From Silvibacterium bohemicum (GTDB taxonomy: Bacteria > Acidobacteriota > Terriglobia > Terriglobales > Acidobacteriaceae): 64,000 nt of DNA. Shown piece by piece: positions 51,289 through 60,272 of this stretch. The DNA is taken from assembly GCF_001006305.1 (NCBI RefSeq), contig NZ_LBHJ01000004.1, forward strand, positions 372,001-436,000. The letters run 5' to 3'. The position numbers were made by a program, and so were the translations under genes. Numbering within the stretch: the stretch's first letter is position 1; the number at the start of each line of letters is the position of its first letter. The notes beneath the pieces were generated by a model that saw nothing but the letters and a program-made list of their open reading frames with translations, was not told the origin of the DNA and ran no database searches.

Positions 51289-51927
51289 ATGTCTAATCTC
51301 AAGATTGCTATAGACTTCGTTTTGAAGCAGGAAGATTCGCGCCTCCTCGGGAATATAACCACCATCCCCGGCGACCGTGGTGGCCCAACCCGCTTCGGAC
51401 TCGCCTCCGCGTCTCATCCAGAATTAATTGCTCAGGGCTACTATGACCCGGCAAAGGTGAACCGTGATGCCGCGCTCGCTATTGCGGAGCAGGTATATGA
51501 GAAAACCTATGCGACTCCGATGCGGATCGCCGACATCAACGATCAGGCGCTGGCGACCGCCGTGCTGTCGTTAGGAGTAAACGCTTGGATCGTGAAGCCG
51601 ATCAAGCTTCTGCAACAGGCCGTGACAAAGCTGGGCAAGCCTATCGTGGTTGACGGGCATGTTGGCCTGGTCACGCTTCAGGCGGTTAACGACCTGAATC
51701 CGACTCTGCTGCTCAATCAGTTCTGTGTAGAGGTGGGGCAGTATTACAGGGATCTCGTGGCCGCAATGCCCTCCGATCAGCGGTTTTTGAAGGGGTGGCT
51801 CAATCGTGTGGATGCGTGGCTTGGGGTCAACACCACAGACACAGCAAGGCCGTCTCTTCGAAGAGACGGCCTTGCTGCTGAGATGTCTAGGGAGACACAT
51901 GACAGGCATGTCCGGTGCTTGCCTTAA
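51289..51927 (+). CDS. GH108-type endolysin
   Basis: A 212-residue muramidase: FVLKQEDSRLLGNITTIPGD with Glu15 as the catalytic Glu, GGPTRFGLAS, YEKTYATPMRIADINDQALA and a peptidoglycan-binding C-terminal region (HVGLVTLQAVNDLNPTLLLN). It cuts glycan strands for lysis. The last ~30 residues (from TTDTARPS) are encoded by a palindromic hairpin and are probably a recent extension. Confidence 0.88.
   Translation: MSNLKIAIDFVLKQEDSRLLGNITTIPGDRGGPTRFGLASASHPELIAQGYYDPAKVNRDAALAIAEQVYEKTYATPMRIADINDQALATAVLSLGVNAWIVKPIKLLQQAVTKLGKPIVVDGHVGLVTLQAVNDLNPTLLLNQFCVEVGQYYRDLVAAMPSDQRFLKGWLNRVDAWLGVNTTDTARPSLRRDGLAAEMSRETHDRHVRCLP
51842..51877. terminator. 36-bp perfect palindrome within the endolysin end
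   Basis: CAGCAAGGCCGTCTCTTC and its exact reverse complement, with no loop bases left over. It would form an 18-bp stem on either strand and could terminate both the endolysin transcript and the converging cargo operon. It lies inside the last 30 codons of the endolysin and has no U-tract. Confidence 0.6.
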
Positions 51928-52531
51928 GCTCCCTCTCCGACAACACACTCTCGACGTGCAGTGTGCTACTGTTTATTCGCAACCCGTAACAGTAGGTGTC
52001 TAGAGGACCAGAGTCCCCAAGGTATGTCTCCCCACCCACTGCCAGTAACATGCTGCTATCCCTCCAAGAAACCAGCGTCGGCAGATAGAACTGGACATGC
52101 TTACCTTTCCCCAGCCGTTCTGCCAGCGTCTCAGTGACCGTTTTGTCGAGGTCGTCTGAGGCGGGTTCGCTCGTCTGTGCAGGAGATCCTGGCACGGGAA
52201 AGAGCAGTAACCTGTTCGTCCCGCTCAAGGGCTGGTTGACTACAAGGACATGCTTGCTATCGGGACTCCAGAACACCTCCGCGCTCCGCTGAAGCGTAAA
52301 GAGCGGCCACGATTTCGACTCTCCACACTTGCGGATAGTGACAGGCGACCTGTTTTCATCCGCATCCAGAACGGGATGGACCTTTACCTCCCATACACGA
52401 TCCGGAGAGCTAACCTTTGCTTCTTCGCTCCAGTGAAGATTCGCGTGCGTCCTGACAGGGCCAGAACACTGCGCCCGCGATGTCCCTGTTAACAGCAACG
52501 ACAGAATGATAAGTATTAGATATTTCATCAC
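51887..52531 (-). CDS. Exported propeller-like protein, partner of the orphan tip
   Basis: A 214-residue protein with a signal peptide (KYLILIILSLLLTGTSRA) and WD40/TolB-like strands (EVFWSPDSKHVLVVNQPLSG, LPTLVSWRDSSMLLAVGG), six Cys in the mature part. Its layout parallels the protein at 52995-53645 (signal peptide, then SP..VW and ..FWSPDSKH.. where the other has ISWSPGSGTF). ATGA overlap with the orphan tip gene indicates a pair. Candidate periplasmic immunity protein (inference). Last gene of the cargo operon. Confidence 0.65.
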   Translation of the reverse strand: MMKYLILIILSLLLTGTSRAQCSGPVRTHANLHWSEEAKVSSPDRVWEVKVHPVLDADENRSPVTIRKCGESKSWPLFTLQRSAEVFWSPDSKHVLVVNQPLSGTNRLLLFPVPGSPAQTSEPASDDLDKTVTETLAERLGKGKHVQFYLPTLVSWRDSSMLLAVGGETYLGDSGPLDTYCYGLRINSSTLHVESVLSERELKASTGHACHVSP

Positions 52532-52998
52532 TGAACCTTAGTAAAACCGGCTGGGCAACTTCCGCCAGACGCGGCTGGGAAGCTGATCGTTGTATTCATT
52601 GTTTGCCGCCCAAATTGCCTTCCGGCAGTCACAGTTGGGAAACGGTATAGGTCGAAGGCTACTCCTGGAGTATTTTGGATGTTTACATCCCCGTAATCAG
52701 AAACCGACAATGGACCAGTCGGCCCTCCGTACTGACTAATCAATCCCTGATTGCTTGGAGTGATGAAAATCTGAGTCCCATAAGTTCGGAGTTGGCGAGT
52801 GCTCAGTCCTAAAAAGCCATTCTGAACAGCTACCGTTCCAAAAGCGCCTCCTGGGATAGACCCTCCAACTTTGTCAGGAAAAATGGAATATAGTGCCCCG
52901 CTGTGGCCTGTATACTTCGCTTGATTTCCACCAACACCTGTAAACATTGCTGGCCCCGTGCAGGTAATCCTCCCTTTGCTTGGGGCTTGCAGAGTCAC
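52528..52998 (-). CDS. Orphan Rhs-tip-like protein
   Basis: A 156-residue protein without a YD-repeat part or signal peptide. Its C-terminal half aligns by eye with the last ~90 residues of the Rhs protein: GPLSVSDYGDVNIQNTPGVA then FDLYRFPTVTAGRQFGRQT here, against FFPVDNIGPASVRNAPGNA then FDVYNYPSFKQAFASTR there. Both also share RTYG/FLGM-type strand starts and a CP near the end. It overlaps both neighbours by four bases. It looks like a displaced, silent tip cassette, as in rhs/CDI orphan arrays. Confidence 0.6.
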   Translation of the reverse strand: MTLQAPSKGRITCTGPAMFTGVGGNQAKYTGHSGALYSIFPDKVGGSIPGGAFGTVAVQNGFLGLSTRQLRTYGTQIFITPSNQGLISQYGGPTGPLSVSDYGDVNIQNTPGVAFDLYRFPTVTAGRQFGRQTMNTTISFPAASGGSCPAGFTKVQ

Positions 52999-53645
52999 TT
53001 GAGAAACATAGTAGACGGTAGCATCGAGCCAAACCTGGCTTTGGTCTGCGCCTTAGACAGTGTCTTCACAATAGTGCCGTCATGTTCACGAACTATGAGG
53101 CTAATGAAGTCTTCAGGCGTTCCGCATGGCTCGTTTACCGTTGGCTGTACCAGCAAGAGAATCTGCCTACCATGGTCGGCCCAGCCAAAGCCCCATACAT
53201 TAGGATCAGCGGCGGATGGATTACAGTGTGCCCTGCTACGGTAAAGGGAGACCGCTGCTCGCTCGATGGATGTATCTTCTTCAACCCTGTTATCGTTCAG
53301 CCTGAACAGACGAAAGGCGCTAGACATGCCGGAGCCGTCCCCATCGTTCAGAAAAAACGTGCCTGACCCAGGAGACCAAGAGATCATTGCGGGAGGTTCA
53401 AGCCTCGGAGCATCCCACTGGAACTGCTTTTGCTCGGACGTTGTCCAAAGCGACAGGGCTCCTTCATTACCGATCCGTAGAACAAAGCGTTCGCTTGGTG
53501 AACTGAACTTTTCAGGACAGTCCGCAACGATGTTGCGGAGTTCTGAGTTCCACGCCTTCGTGCCGGAGAGGGCACAGTTCTGTCCTTGCGCGGAAGAACA
53601 AACACACATCAGAATCATAGCGATGCAGAGAGCTATTGTGGGCAT
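52995..53645 (-). CDS. Exported propeller-like protein, partner of the Rhs tip
   Basis: A 216-residue protein with a signal peptide (TIALCIAMILMCVCSSAQG) and propeller-like strands (GNEGALSLWTTSEQKQFQWD, MISWSPGSGTFFLNDGDGSG, GWADHGRQILLLVQPTVN). It overlaps the end of the Rhs gene by 13 bases and the orphan tip gene by 4. Its export would place it in the periplasm, so if the Rhs tip is toxic there, this is the natural immunity candidate (inference). Confidence 0.65.
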   Translation of the reverse strand: MPTIALCIAMILMCVCSSAQGQNCALSGTKAWNSELRNIVADCPEKFSSPSERFVLRIGNEGALSLWTTSEQKQFQWDAPRLEPPAMISWSPGSGTFFLNDGDGSGMSSAFRLFRLNDNRVEEDTSIERAAVSLYRSRAHCNPSAADPNVWGFGWADHGRQILLLVQPTVNEPCGTPEDFISLIVREHDGTIVKTLSKAQTKARFGSMLPSTMFLK

Positions 53646-56600
53646 CTGACCCCCGCAGTATTGGCTGGAATGTACGTCGTAACCATGGCCGTTCTCGTTG
53701 AGGCAAACGCCTGTTTGAAAGACGGATAGTTATAGACATCGAAAGCGTTTCCCGGAGCATTGCGCACTGAGGCCGGCCCAATATTGTCGACTGGAAAGAA
53801 TGGCCCTTGAGTCGGGATACCAGAAGGCACGGTAGTACCGCTCCAGTTCACCGTGAACGTCATTCCAAGGAATACGCTCCGGTTAGAGCCGTTTATACCT
53901 CCTACACCGAAGTTGCCTGGCTTAATGGCTACTCCGCCGTTAGGTATGCCGCCCCGAGGCGTTTGACTGATCGCGGTTGTACCGGGCGCTTGTCCTGGGG
54001 CGACACCCGTGATTTTGAATGGAACGGCAGGGCAGGTCGTCCCGTTGTTTGGGGCGGAAGGTCTCGTTCCACCACCGCTAGGCTGCTGAGAAGGGATACC
54101 TGGTCCGGGGGGCGGCGGGTCAGGCTCAGGGCCAGGGTCAGGATCACCACTAGACGGCGCGTCGACGCAGATGGTTCCATCGTCAGTGCCTGGCGGACAA
54201 TCCACGACTTCCAACCCCGACGGATCAATGAAGGCGAGTGGATTGTTTAGCACATAGCTGTAGCGATTCATGCTTTGTGGGTTGGTGAAGTCGTAGCTTC
54301 CGCTGTAGGGATCGGGGGAGAGCCAGCGCCCTTGGGTCCCGGAGTACTGACGAAACTGGCTCAGATGTGTCAAGGCAAGGCTGTCGAGCATCATTCCGCC
54401 GAAATGGTAATAGTCCCAGCTTGCTCCATGGTCCGTGTAGCCGTCTCCAAAAGGAAGTGAATCGAACGTCGCCTCCACGCTGCCATTATAGGAGGTGGTC
54501 ATCCGCGTCGTATTGACCCAGTCTTTATGTTCAAAATGCATTGCATTATCAGCGTAAGCCCCGATCTCAGTCCCTCCCCAATAGTACATACCCTCAATGA
54601 GTTGGTTCACATTAGGAGTCCAGGTCGTAGTTAACTGTCCAGACGGACTCCAATAAAACTCGATTGGGGTTGCGATGTTTGCAGGAAAATCAGCACGAGC
54701 GATATGCCCGAAAGCATCGCGGGTGTATGTCTCCGTTTGGCCATTGTCAATGGTCAAAACATTGCCATCTGCATCAAAGCTGTAAGAGTGAAATCCATCA
54801 TAAGTCACGTTACCAGCCGCATCCGTCACGTAGCCACCGGTGTTGACGCGGTTCGTCGTTGAATCGAAGGAAATCTGAGGTTCGCCGCCGTTTCCTACTA
54901 CCGTATTTTGTTGCCAACGGTTTCCATAGCGGTCGTATACTTCATTGAATTCATAGTTGGAGCCCACGTAGTTTGTCAGAGAGAGACGATTGAAGTCATC
55001 GTAGGTATAGACGCCATTTGCAGGAAGAACGGAGTCTGTCGAACTCTTCAATTGCTGCCCCTGCCAGGTCATGGTGAATCCATTCACCATGCTCGAAGCG
55101 GAACAAGCAGGTTGTGGATTATTGCCGGTGCACACCCATTTCCCGTTCAGGCGACCTAGCGAGTCGTAAGTGTTATAACCGGACAGTCCGTTACCAAGTA
55201 AAAAGCTGACCGGCCCAAATGGTCCGTTCGTAATCGATGACACAAGGTTTGGTGGGTGCGTTGCATCATTCAATGAACTGGTGATACTGCTGACCTCGTT
55301 CGCGACGGTGTAACTGGTCGTCAACGTCACGGCATTGTCATTGGTAGCTGTGAGGATATTGCCCAACCAGTCGTATGTATATATCTGCGCACGTACTGGC
55401 GCTTGAGCCGCCATGTAACCGGGGCCTGCTGTCCACTTATTCAATACTCGCCCCATTGCGTCATAGCTAAATGCATTTTGTGTCAGGCATCCATTTTGCG
55501 CAGAGTTCTCATGACAGGTCCACGCCATCCTGCCTGCCTGATTGCTCAATGGCACAACAACTCTTAAAGATGCGTTGGCAGGAACAGGCTCGAAGACGAC
55601 TTGCGGAATGTCATATCCGTAGAAGATTGGTCCCTCATCGTCGCTATAGCTTTTCTCGGTAAGCCTTCCCATACTGTCGTACTGAAACGTGGTAGTTAGC
55701 AGTGTAGATGCGCTCGCTTGATTGGGGGCGGGGCGTGCCCGTGTGACTACGAGCCCTTGACTGTTGTAAGAGTAGCTGTACGTCGTGGTTCCTCTTTCCG
55801 GCTCCTGTGTCATGATTGTCCGTCCAAGCCAATCCGTCTGAAAGACGCGCGTCTGGACGCCTTGGGTCACGGTTGTTGTATGGTTGGGCAGACTATAGGA
55901 ATACGACGTTAAAAAGCCAGTCCCTGGGATAGTGGCTCCGCAACTTACTGGCGAACCAGAATTGGGCATCGTGCTGTTTGCTGATATTTCGCAAACGCTG
56001 GTGGTTCGGCCAAGAGGGTCGAGTTGGTAGATGCGGCTGACGCCGTTTTCGTCCGTGGTCTTGACCGCGTTGGCGTTGTAGATGTAGCTCACTGCGGTGC
56101 CGTCACCATGTGTCACTTTGGTGACGCGGCCCAGTGCATCGTAGCTGTAAGTATCGCCTGCGCCAGAGCAGACCATCGGCATTCCCCACCCGGTTCCCGG
56201 ATAGCGATAGGACTGAAAAGCTATTCTTCCGTCAGCGTCGTAACAGGCGTCTTGCTGATAGTACGGATTGGCACCTTGGCCATTAAGCAACGCAGCCCGG
56301 GTTATTCTTCCATATCCGTCCAGCAGTGGTTCGACACCCCCACGGACACTCGCGCTTTGGTAGTTGTATACCCCGATCTGGTTGATTGATTCGTGACTAT
56401 AATAGGTCTCTCCCACCATGTTTCCACTGCTGTCAAGGTTAGTGACTTGCAGCGGGTCCAGCATTCCTGTGTAGCTATACCTCACCTGAGTTCCGTTTGG
56501 GTCAGTCGTACTACTGAGCAATCCTGTGTTCGGATCGTACTGCGCAGAAGTTGTCAGTGTCACGCCGCTGGAAGGTGTTGGCGGAGTCACGCTAGTCGTG

Positions 56601-58348
56601 AAAGTTCCCGTGCTGTCATGGCCGAAGGTGGTCATGCCCGTTGGTCCAGTGCTCGACAACAACGTTCCGGTTGTGTCATACGCGTTGGTGGTATTCAGCG
56701 TCGCACCGGACGAGTTGATCCACTGATGAACAGAGGTTACGTTCCCGCGTTGAGTTGAAACTGCGACAGGTGCTGGAGAACCGGAGAATGTAGTTGGTGC
56801 GGTCTCATCGTAGCCGTATGTCGTTTCTTGGTAATTACTCCCCTGTGAAGAGGCTATAACCGAGGCGACGCGGTAGAAGGGTATACCGTTGGGACCGGTG
56901 TAGGTATTGTAGTTATAGGTTGTAGTCGAACTCGCATTGCCGTCGGAGGACAACAATTCGGGACCAGTGTAGTTCTGAGTATCGACCGAAATAGCTGTGC
57001 CGTTCTGATAGCCTGTCGTCACGATCGAGGCAAATCCCGAATTCACATTACTGCTCGCGCAGTTCGTTGCGACGTTATAGCAGGTTGTCACCTCGGCGAG
57101 CGGGGTGCCGCTCGCTGCCCCGGCGTAAACAGCATGATCAAACTCGTAGAAATATCCAGCCGAGTTCACGAGAAAATTGGACGTAGTGGTGTTCCCGTAA
57201 GGGTCCGTTGAGGTGGTGCCTGATTGCGTGCTGCTGATTCCGGAACGTGTGTAGGTTGTAGCGCCATCTGATGTCGTTCGTGTCAGGGTGGGAATAGTTC
57301 CATCCGATTCGATGCCCGTGTTGTTGGTGCCGCCTGTATAGGCGTAACTGATTGTTCCTCCGGTGCGCAGCTTGATGCTGGCGATCCGGCCAGTGACGGC
57401 AGAGGGATTGCCGGGTGTCGGCTCGTAGGTAAACGAATAAGAGCTACCGTCTCCTGAATAAACGATGGAACTCACCAACGGGATGCTGGACTGGCTATAT
57501 TCGGAAATACCATTGACCCCAAAAGCTGTTTGGACAGTGTAGCTTTCGTAATTCACCGTGACCGTTTGGCTATTTCCATTTGGGTCGGTGTACTTGTAAA
57601 GTACAGGGCTCGGCGCTGCTCCAGAAACGGTGAGCGCGGTCTTGCCCATCGTATCGGTAAATACGCCAGCGGATGATGCTGAAATTTGATTGCCGTTGGT
57701 GTCCGTATAGACGCCAGAGCCTGGGGAGATTTGTTCTTGATAGCCATTAAAGCTGGAGTAGACAGGCACAGAGAATTCAGCGCCAGACTTTGTGAAGATG
57801 GTGAAGCTGTTGTTCACGCGGTAAATCGAGAGCCCGGAATTGTCCGTCAGCGCATAGGTTCCGGTGCCGGTAGGACTGCCGGTGTTCCCGCAGGTATTGA
57901 CGAAGGCAAACGGAATCGCATGGCTGTTGCCCTTGTTATCGTGATAAACGTAGTTGCTGTAGCTCGAAAGAAATTCATTAAGATGTGGCACTGATGGCGT
58001 GGTGCAAGATTGCAAGCTGACGCTGTATGTGAGGTAGCCCCATTCAGCATTTGTTGCATCTGTCCACCCCCACGCAGGGGCTGGCGTCCAGCCAGGAAGC
58101 CCAGATGATGATCGTGGGCTCCAAACAAGCCCGTCGTAGTTAAGGGCGTATACGAAATTCGTGCCACCTCGCCCAGGCTTGCTAAAGATCGGAATGGAAA
58201 AGTGAACGTTCAGATTGCCACGATTGATGGTGTCGAATCCCGGAGTGTCAAATGGGCCGAATTCATAAATCCCTGTGACCTGAGCATGAGCCACGCTGAA
58301 GAGTCCAAACGCGACAAGGCAGACGTAGAGCGCTTTCAAGAATCGCAT
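53633..58348 (-). CDS. Secreted Rhs/YD-repeat protein with a variable tip
   Basis: A 1571-residue protein. Signal peptide (MRFLKALYVCLVAFGLFSVA), then a large YD-repeat shell (many TYSYDALGR/TYDWLGN-type repeats) and the Rhs core near residues ~1250-1380: FRQYSGTQGRWLSPDPYSGS and MNRYSYVLNNPLAFIDPSGL. After the core comes a Pro/Asp-rich linker (PDPGPEPDPPPPGPGIPS) and a ~130-residue tip with VDNIGPASVRNAPGNA-FDVYNYPSF. Rhs shells enclose a C-terminal effector; the DPSGL core end usually marks its start. Part of a five-gene operon on the strand opposite to phage genes. Confidence 0.88.
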   Translation of the reverse strand: MRFLKALYVCLVAFGLFSVAHAQVTGIYEFGPFDTPGFDTINRGNLNVHFSIPIFSKPGRGGTNFVYALNYDGLVWSPRSSSGLPGWTPAPAWGWTDATNAEWGYLTYSVSLQSCTTPSVPHLNEFLSSYSNYVYHDNKGNSHAIPFAFVNTCGNTGSPTGTGTYALTDNSGLSIYRVNNSFTIFTKSGAEFSVPVYSSFNGYQEQISPGSGVYTDTNGNQISASSAGVFTDTMGKTALTVSGAAPSPVLYKYTDPNGNSQTVTVNYESYTVQTAFGVNGISEYSQSSIPLVSSIVYSGDGSSYSFTYEPTPGNPSAVTGRIASIKLRTGGTISYAYTGGTNNTGIESDGTIPTLTRTTSDGATTYTRSGISSTQSGTTSTDPYGNTTTSNFLVNSAGYFYEFDHAVYAGAASGTPLAEVTTCYNVATNCASSNVNSGFASIVTTGYQNGTAISVDTQNYTGPELLSSDGNASSTTTYNYNTYTGPNGIPFYRVASVIASSQGSNYQETTYGYDETAPTTFSGSPAPVAVSTQRGNVTSVHQWINSSGATLNTTNAYDTTGTLLSSTGPTGMTTFGHDSTGTFTTSVTPPTPSSGVTLTTSAQYDPNTGLLSSTTDPNGTQVRYSYTGMLDPLQVTNLDSSGNMVGETYYSHESINQIGVYNYQSASVRGGVEPLLDGYGRITRAALLNGQGANPYYQQDACYDADGRIAFQSYRYPGTGWGMPMVCSGAGDTYSYDALGRVTKVTHGDGTAVSYIYNANAVKTTDENGVSRIYQLDPLGRTTSVCEISANSTMPNSGSPVSCGATIPGTGFLTSYSYSLPNHTTTVTQGVQTRVFQTDWLGRTIMTQEPERGTTTYSYSYNSQGLVVTRARPAPNQASASTLLTTTFQYDSMGRLTEKSYSDDEGPIFYGYDIPQVVFEPVPANASLRVVVPLSNQAGRMAWTCHENSAQNGCLTQNAFSYDAMGRVLNKWTAGPGYMAAQAPVRAQIYTYDWLGNILTATNDNAVTLTTSYTVANEVSSITSSLNDATHPPNLVSSITNGPFGPVSFLLGNGLSGYNTYDSLGRLNGKWVCTGNNPQPACSASSMVNGFTMTWQGQQLKSSTDSVLPANGVYTYDDFNRLSLTNYVGSNYEFNEVYDRYGNRWQQNTVVGNGGEPQISFDSTTNRVNTGGYVTDAAGNVTYDGFHSYSFDADGNVLTIDNGQTETYTRDAFGHIARADFPANIATPIEFYWSPSGQLTTTWTPNVNQLIEGMYYWGGTEIGAYADNAMHFEHKDWVNTTRMTTSYNGSVEATFDSLPFGDGYTDHGASWDYYHFGGMMLDSLALTHLSQFRQYSGTQGRWLSPDPYSGSYDFTNPQSMNRYSYVLNNPLAFIDPSGLEVVDCPPGTDDGTICVDAPSSGDPDPGPEPDPPPPGPGIPSQQPSGGGTRPSAPNNGTTCPAVPFKITGVAPGQAPGTTAISQTPRGGIPNGGVAIKPGNFGVGGINGSNRSVFLGMTFTVNWSGTTVPSGIPTQGPFFPVDNIGPASVRNAPGNAFDVYNYPSFKQAFASTRTAMVTTYIPANTAGVRCPQ

Positions 58349-58368
58349 GATCGTGTTCTCTCAGGAAG

Positions 58369-59136
58369 TTATTGATTGATCGAGGCAGTTGAGACAGTGA
58401 TGTCCAATGAGAGAACACCGTTGAAATAACGCTGAATTCGGAAGGGAATATTCACACCGTTGACGGCCCGGTAGTCTGAGTAGGCGACCGAAACGGGGAT
58501 ATCGATGCAAGCGTTATCGTCGGGATGGGCTGCATACGAAAGCGTCGCTGGAAGAAAAGTTGAGGGGTCGAATTCCAGATCGTAGACTCCGATATGGGCC
58601 AGCAGTTGCGTCAGGTCGGCGCTCGCTGAGGTGGGAGATAGCATCACCCAGTGGAGAGGTAGCTTACTTCCGTTCGCGTTTGATGAAAGGCTGAAGGTGC
58701 CGCTAGCGGGTAGCTGTGCGCTGAAGAGCGCTATTTCAGGAAAGAACCAGGCAGGGGCAACGATGCAATTGTGCCCCGCAGTCGTATGAGACACGCCGTC
58801 GGGGCCGGACCAAGAACAAGTGTGACCGTTCGCGAATGTGTCTTGGCTCTCCGTCTTTTCGCCTGAAGCGAGTTGCATCTGAAGACTCGACGAGCCATCG
58901 GCTCGCGCCGTCAGCGTGATCGTGCCGTTCTCTTGACTGGAGCCGATATGGCTTTCTACTTGGCCGGTCAGCGCAATCGACGACACCGTGCTCCCCGCCG
59001 AGAAAGCCTGGTTCGCTTTCGAGAGAAGCTGCTGAAGGCTATTTGTTTGGGCGAAACTGATGGCAGGTGAAAGGACACATCCGAGGCACAAAAGAATAGC
59101 AAAACAAAGGCGCAGCTTTTTCGCACACACTTGCAC
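58369..59136 (-). CDS. LolA-like exported protein upstream of Rhs
   Basis: A 255-residue protein starting at GTG 59136 (GGAG 7 bases upstream). Signal peptide (LRLCFAILLCLGCVLSPAIS), then a LolA/LolB-like beta region: GTITLTARADGSSSLQMQLA, LEFDPSTFLPATLSYAAHP, VNIPFRIQRYFNGVLSLDIT. Such proteins bind hydrophobic or lipid ligands. It precedes the Rhs gene by 20 bases, so it may assist its export or folding (inference). Confidence 0.75.
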   Translation of the reverse strand: MQVCAKKLRLCFAILLCLGCVLSPAISFAQTNSLQQLLSKANQAFSAGSTVSSIALTGQVESHIGSSQENGTITLTARADGSSSLQMQLASGEKTESQDTFANGHTCSWSGPDGVSHTTAGHNCIVAPAWFFPEIALFSAQLPASGTFSLSSNANGSKLPLHWVMLSPTSASADLTQLLAHIGVYDLEFDPSTFLPATLSYAAHPDDNACIDIPVSVAYSDYRAVNGVNIPFRIQRYFNGVLSLDITVSTASINQ

Positions 59137-59285
59137 TCGATCTCCAGGAGCAGTCTCTTTGGCTTGGGGGTGTGCCGCAGAAAACGCTTAAATTTGTGTA
59201 TACCCTTGAGAATCGTAAGGCTCCGCCAAAACCCTTCGCGACATTCGAATAATTTGCGGATTGTTATGGAATATTCATAAAACAG

Positions 59286-59304
59286 CCCCGACGATGAGCC
59301 GGGG
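59286..59304 (-). terminator. Terminator after the right-end small genes
   Basis: CCCCG and CGGGG arms separated by nine bases; on the minus strand the hairpin is followed by CTGTTTTAT. It would stop the pair of genes reading from 60207 before the cargo operon promoter region. Confidence 0.5.
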
Positions 59305-59332
59305 ATGTTTGTCGTTATGTTGATTGCCGCAC

Positions 59333-59761
59333 TTACCTACCAGCCAAACGCGCCGCTCGCCGTGACCGGACGCTCTGTATTTGCTCGGCCAGCGGAGCAT
59401 CGCTGCTTGGCTTGCGGTCCTGGTACATGCGCCGTGTACTACTCAGGCCATTCTTCGTTCGGTCCCTATGAGCCCTGCTTTCGCGCAGACCAGCGATGCG
59501 CACACCGCCGCGCGTCCCGTCACGGTTACGCTTGCCGCCGGGGTTCGCCCTCAATACCCCGACTCCATCCTGAACTTCGAGCAGCCAGGGGGACGTGGTG
59601 TCCGGATTCGATGCGTATTCATCGGAAGTGAACCCATCCCGCACGAGCTGCCCGAGCATATCGCGTGATACGTGCAGCCGCCCGAGCACTCCGTCGATGT
59701 AGAGCTCCTTGACGTGATAGCGCTCCATGTCTGAGTAGAGCTGAGCGATGGTGTACCTCAT
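59333..59761 (-). CDS. Small phage-end protein
   Basis: A ~142-residue protein from the ATG at 59761 (ATGA overlap with the gene upstream): MRYTIAQLYSDMERYHVKEL, LVRDGFTSDEYASNPDTTSP, then a basic Arg-rich end (RTRGGVRIAGLRESRAHRDR). Its first 80 residues look like a genuine folded domain; the Arg-rich end may be a frameshifted tail. Unknown function. Confidence 0.5.
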   Translation of the reverse strand: MRYTIAQLYSDMERYHVKELYIDGVLGRLHVSRDMLGQLVRDGFTSDEYASNPDTTSPWLLEVQDGVGVLRANPGGKRNRDGTRGGVRIAGLRESRAHRDRTKNGLSSTRRMYQDRKPSSDAPLAEQIQSVRSRRAARLAGR

Positions 59762-60207
59762 TTCCGTCCTCCCAGCTGTCGACCAGCCCAAGGAGAGGTT
59801 GCAGTATCCGGAGTTGGATTCTTCTTAGCGAGAACGCGGTCCACGATCGGGAGCGCCCTCTCGATGAGAAGAAGCGAGATGATGTGATCGTCGGTCGCCG
59901 GGCTGACTGTGGAGTCGGGGCAGGGAGAGAGCTCGGCCTGCATCTGGCGCAGGCGGGCGCGGGCGATGCGGCGCTGGCTGCGGATCGTAGGCGGCGGGAC
60001 TATCCGGGCGAGGGCGATCTCATTGGAAGGCTGGAGATGGCGGTCGACGATCGGAAGGATTCGATCAAAGAAGGGAATGTTTCCGACGCCGCCAGGCGAG
60101 GCGGTCTCTACTGAAGAGGAATGACGTGGTACGGCTTTTCCCGCGTGGTACGGATTTTCGATAGAAAGTTGGGAAATGGAGGGTAAAATCGAGAATATAG
60201 AGAACAC
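59758..60207 (-). CDS. Small phage-end protein
   Basis: A 149-residue protein (SIENPYHAGKAVPRHSSSVE, DRHLQPSNEIALARIVPPPT, HIISLLLIERALPIVDRVLA). It ends in an ATGA overlap with the next gene, which favours translation of both. It lies between the cargo operon and attR. Family not recognised. Confidence 0.5.
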   Translation of the reverse strand: MFSIFSILPSISQLSIENPYHAGKAVPRHSSSVETASPGGVGNIPFFDRILPIVDRHLQPSNEIALARIVPPPTIRSQRRIARARLRQMQAELSPCPDSTVSPATDDHIISLLLIERALPIVDRVLAKKNPTPDTATSPWAGRQLGGRK

Positions 60208-60272
60208 CGAAGGCCGATGTAACTCGTTTATTTCCCTGTATTTATTTGATTCTAGGAGATTTAGGAAGGTTT

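Noticed and set aside
53807-54250. 147-residue plus-strand reading antisense to the Rhs tip as a possible immunity gene
   Set aside because: Arg/Thr-rich shadow without RBS; the exported partner gene downstream is the better candidate.
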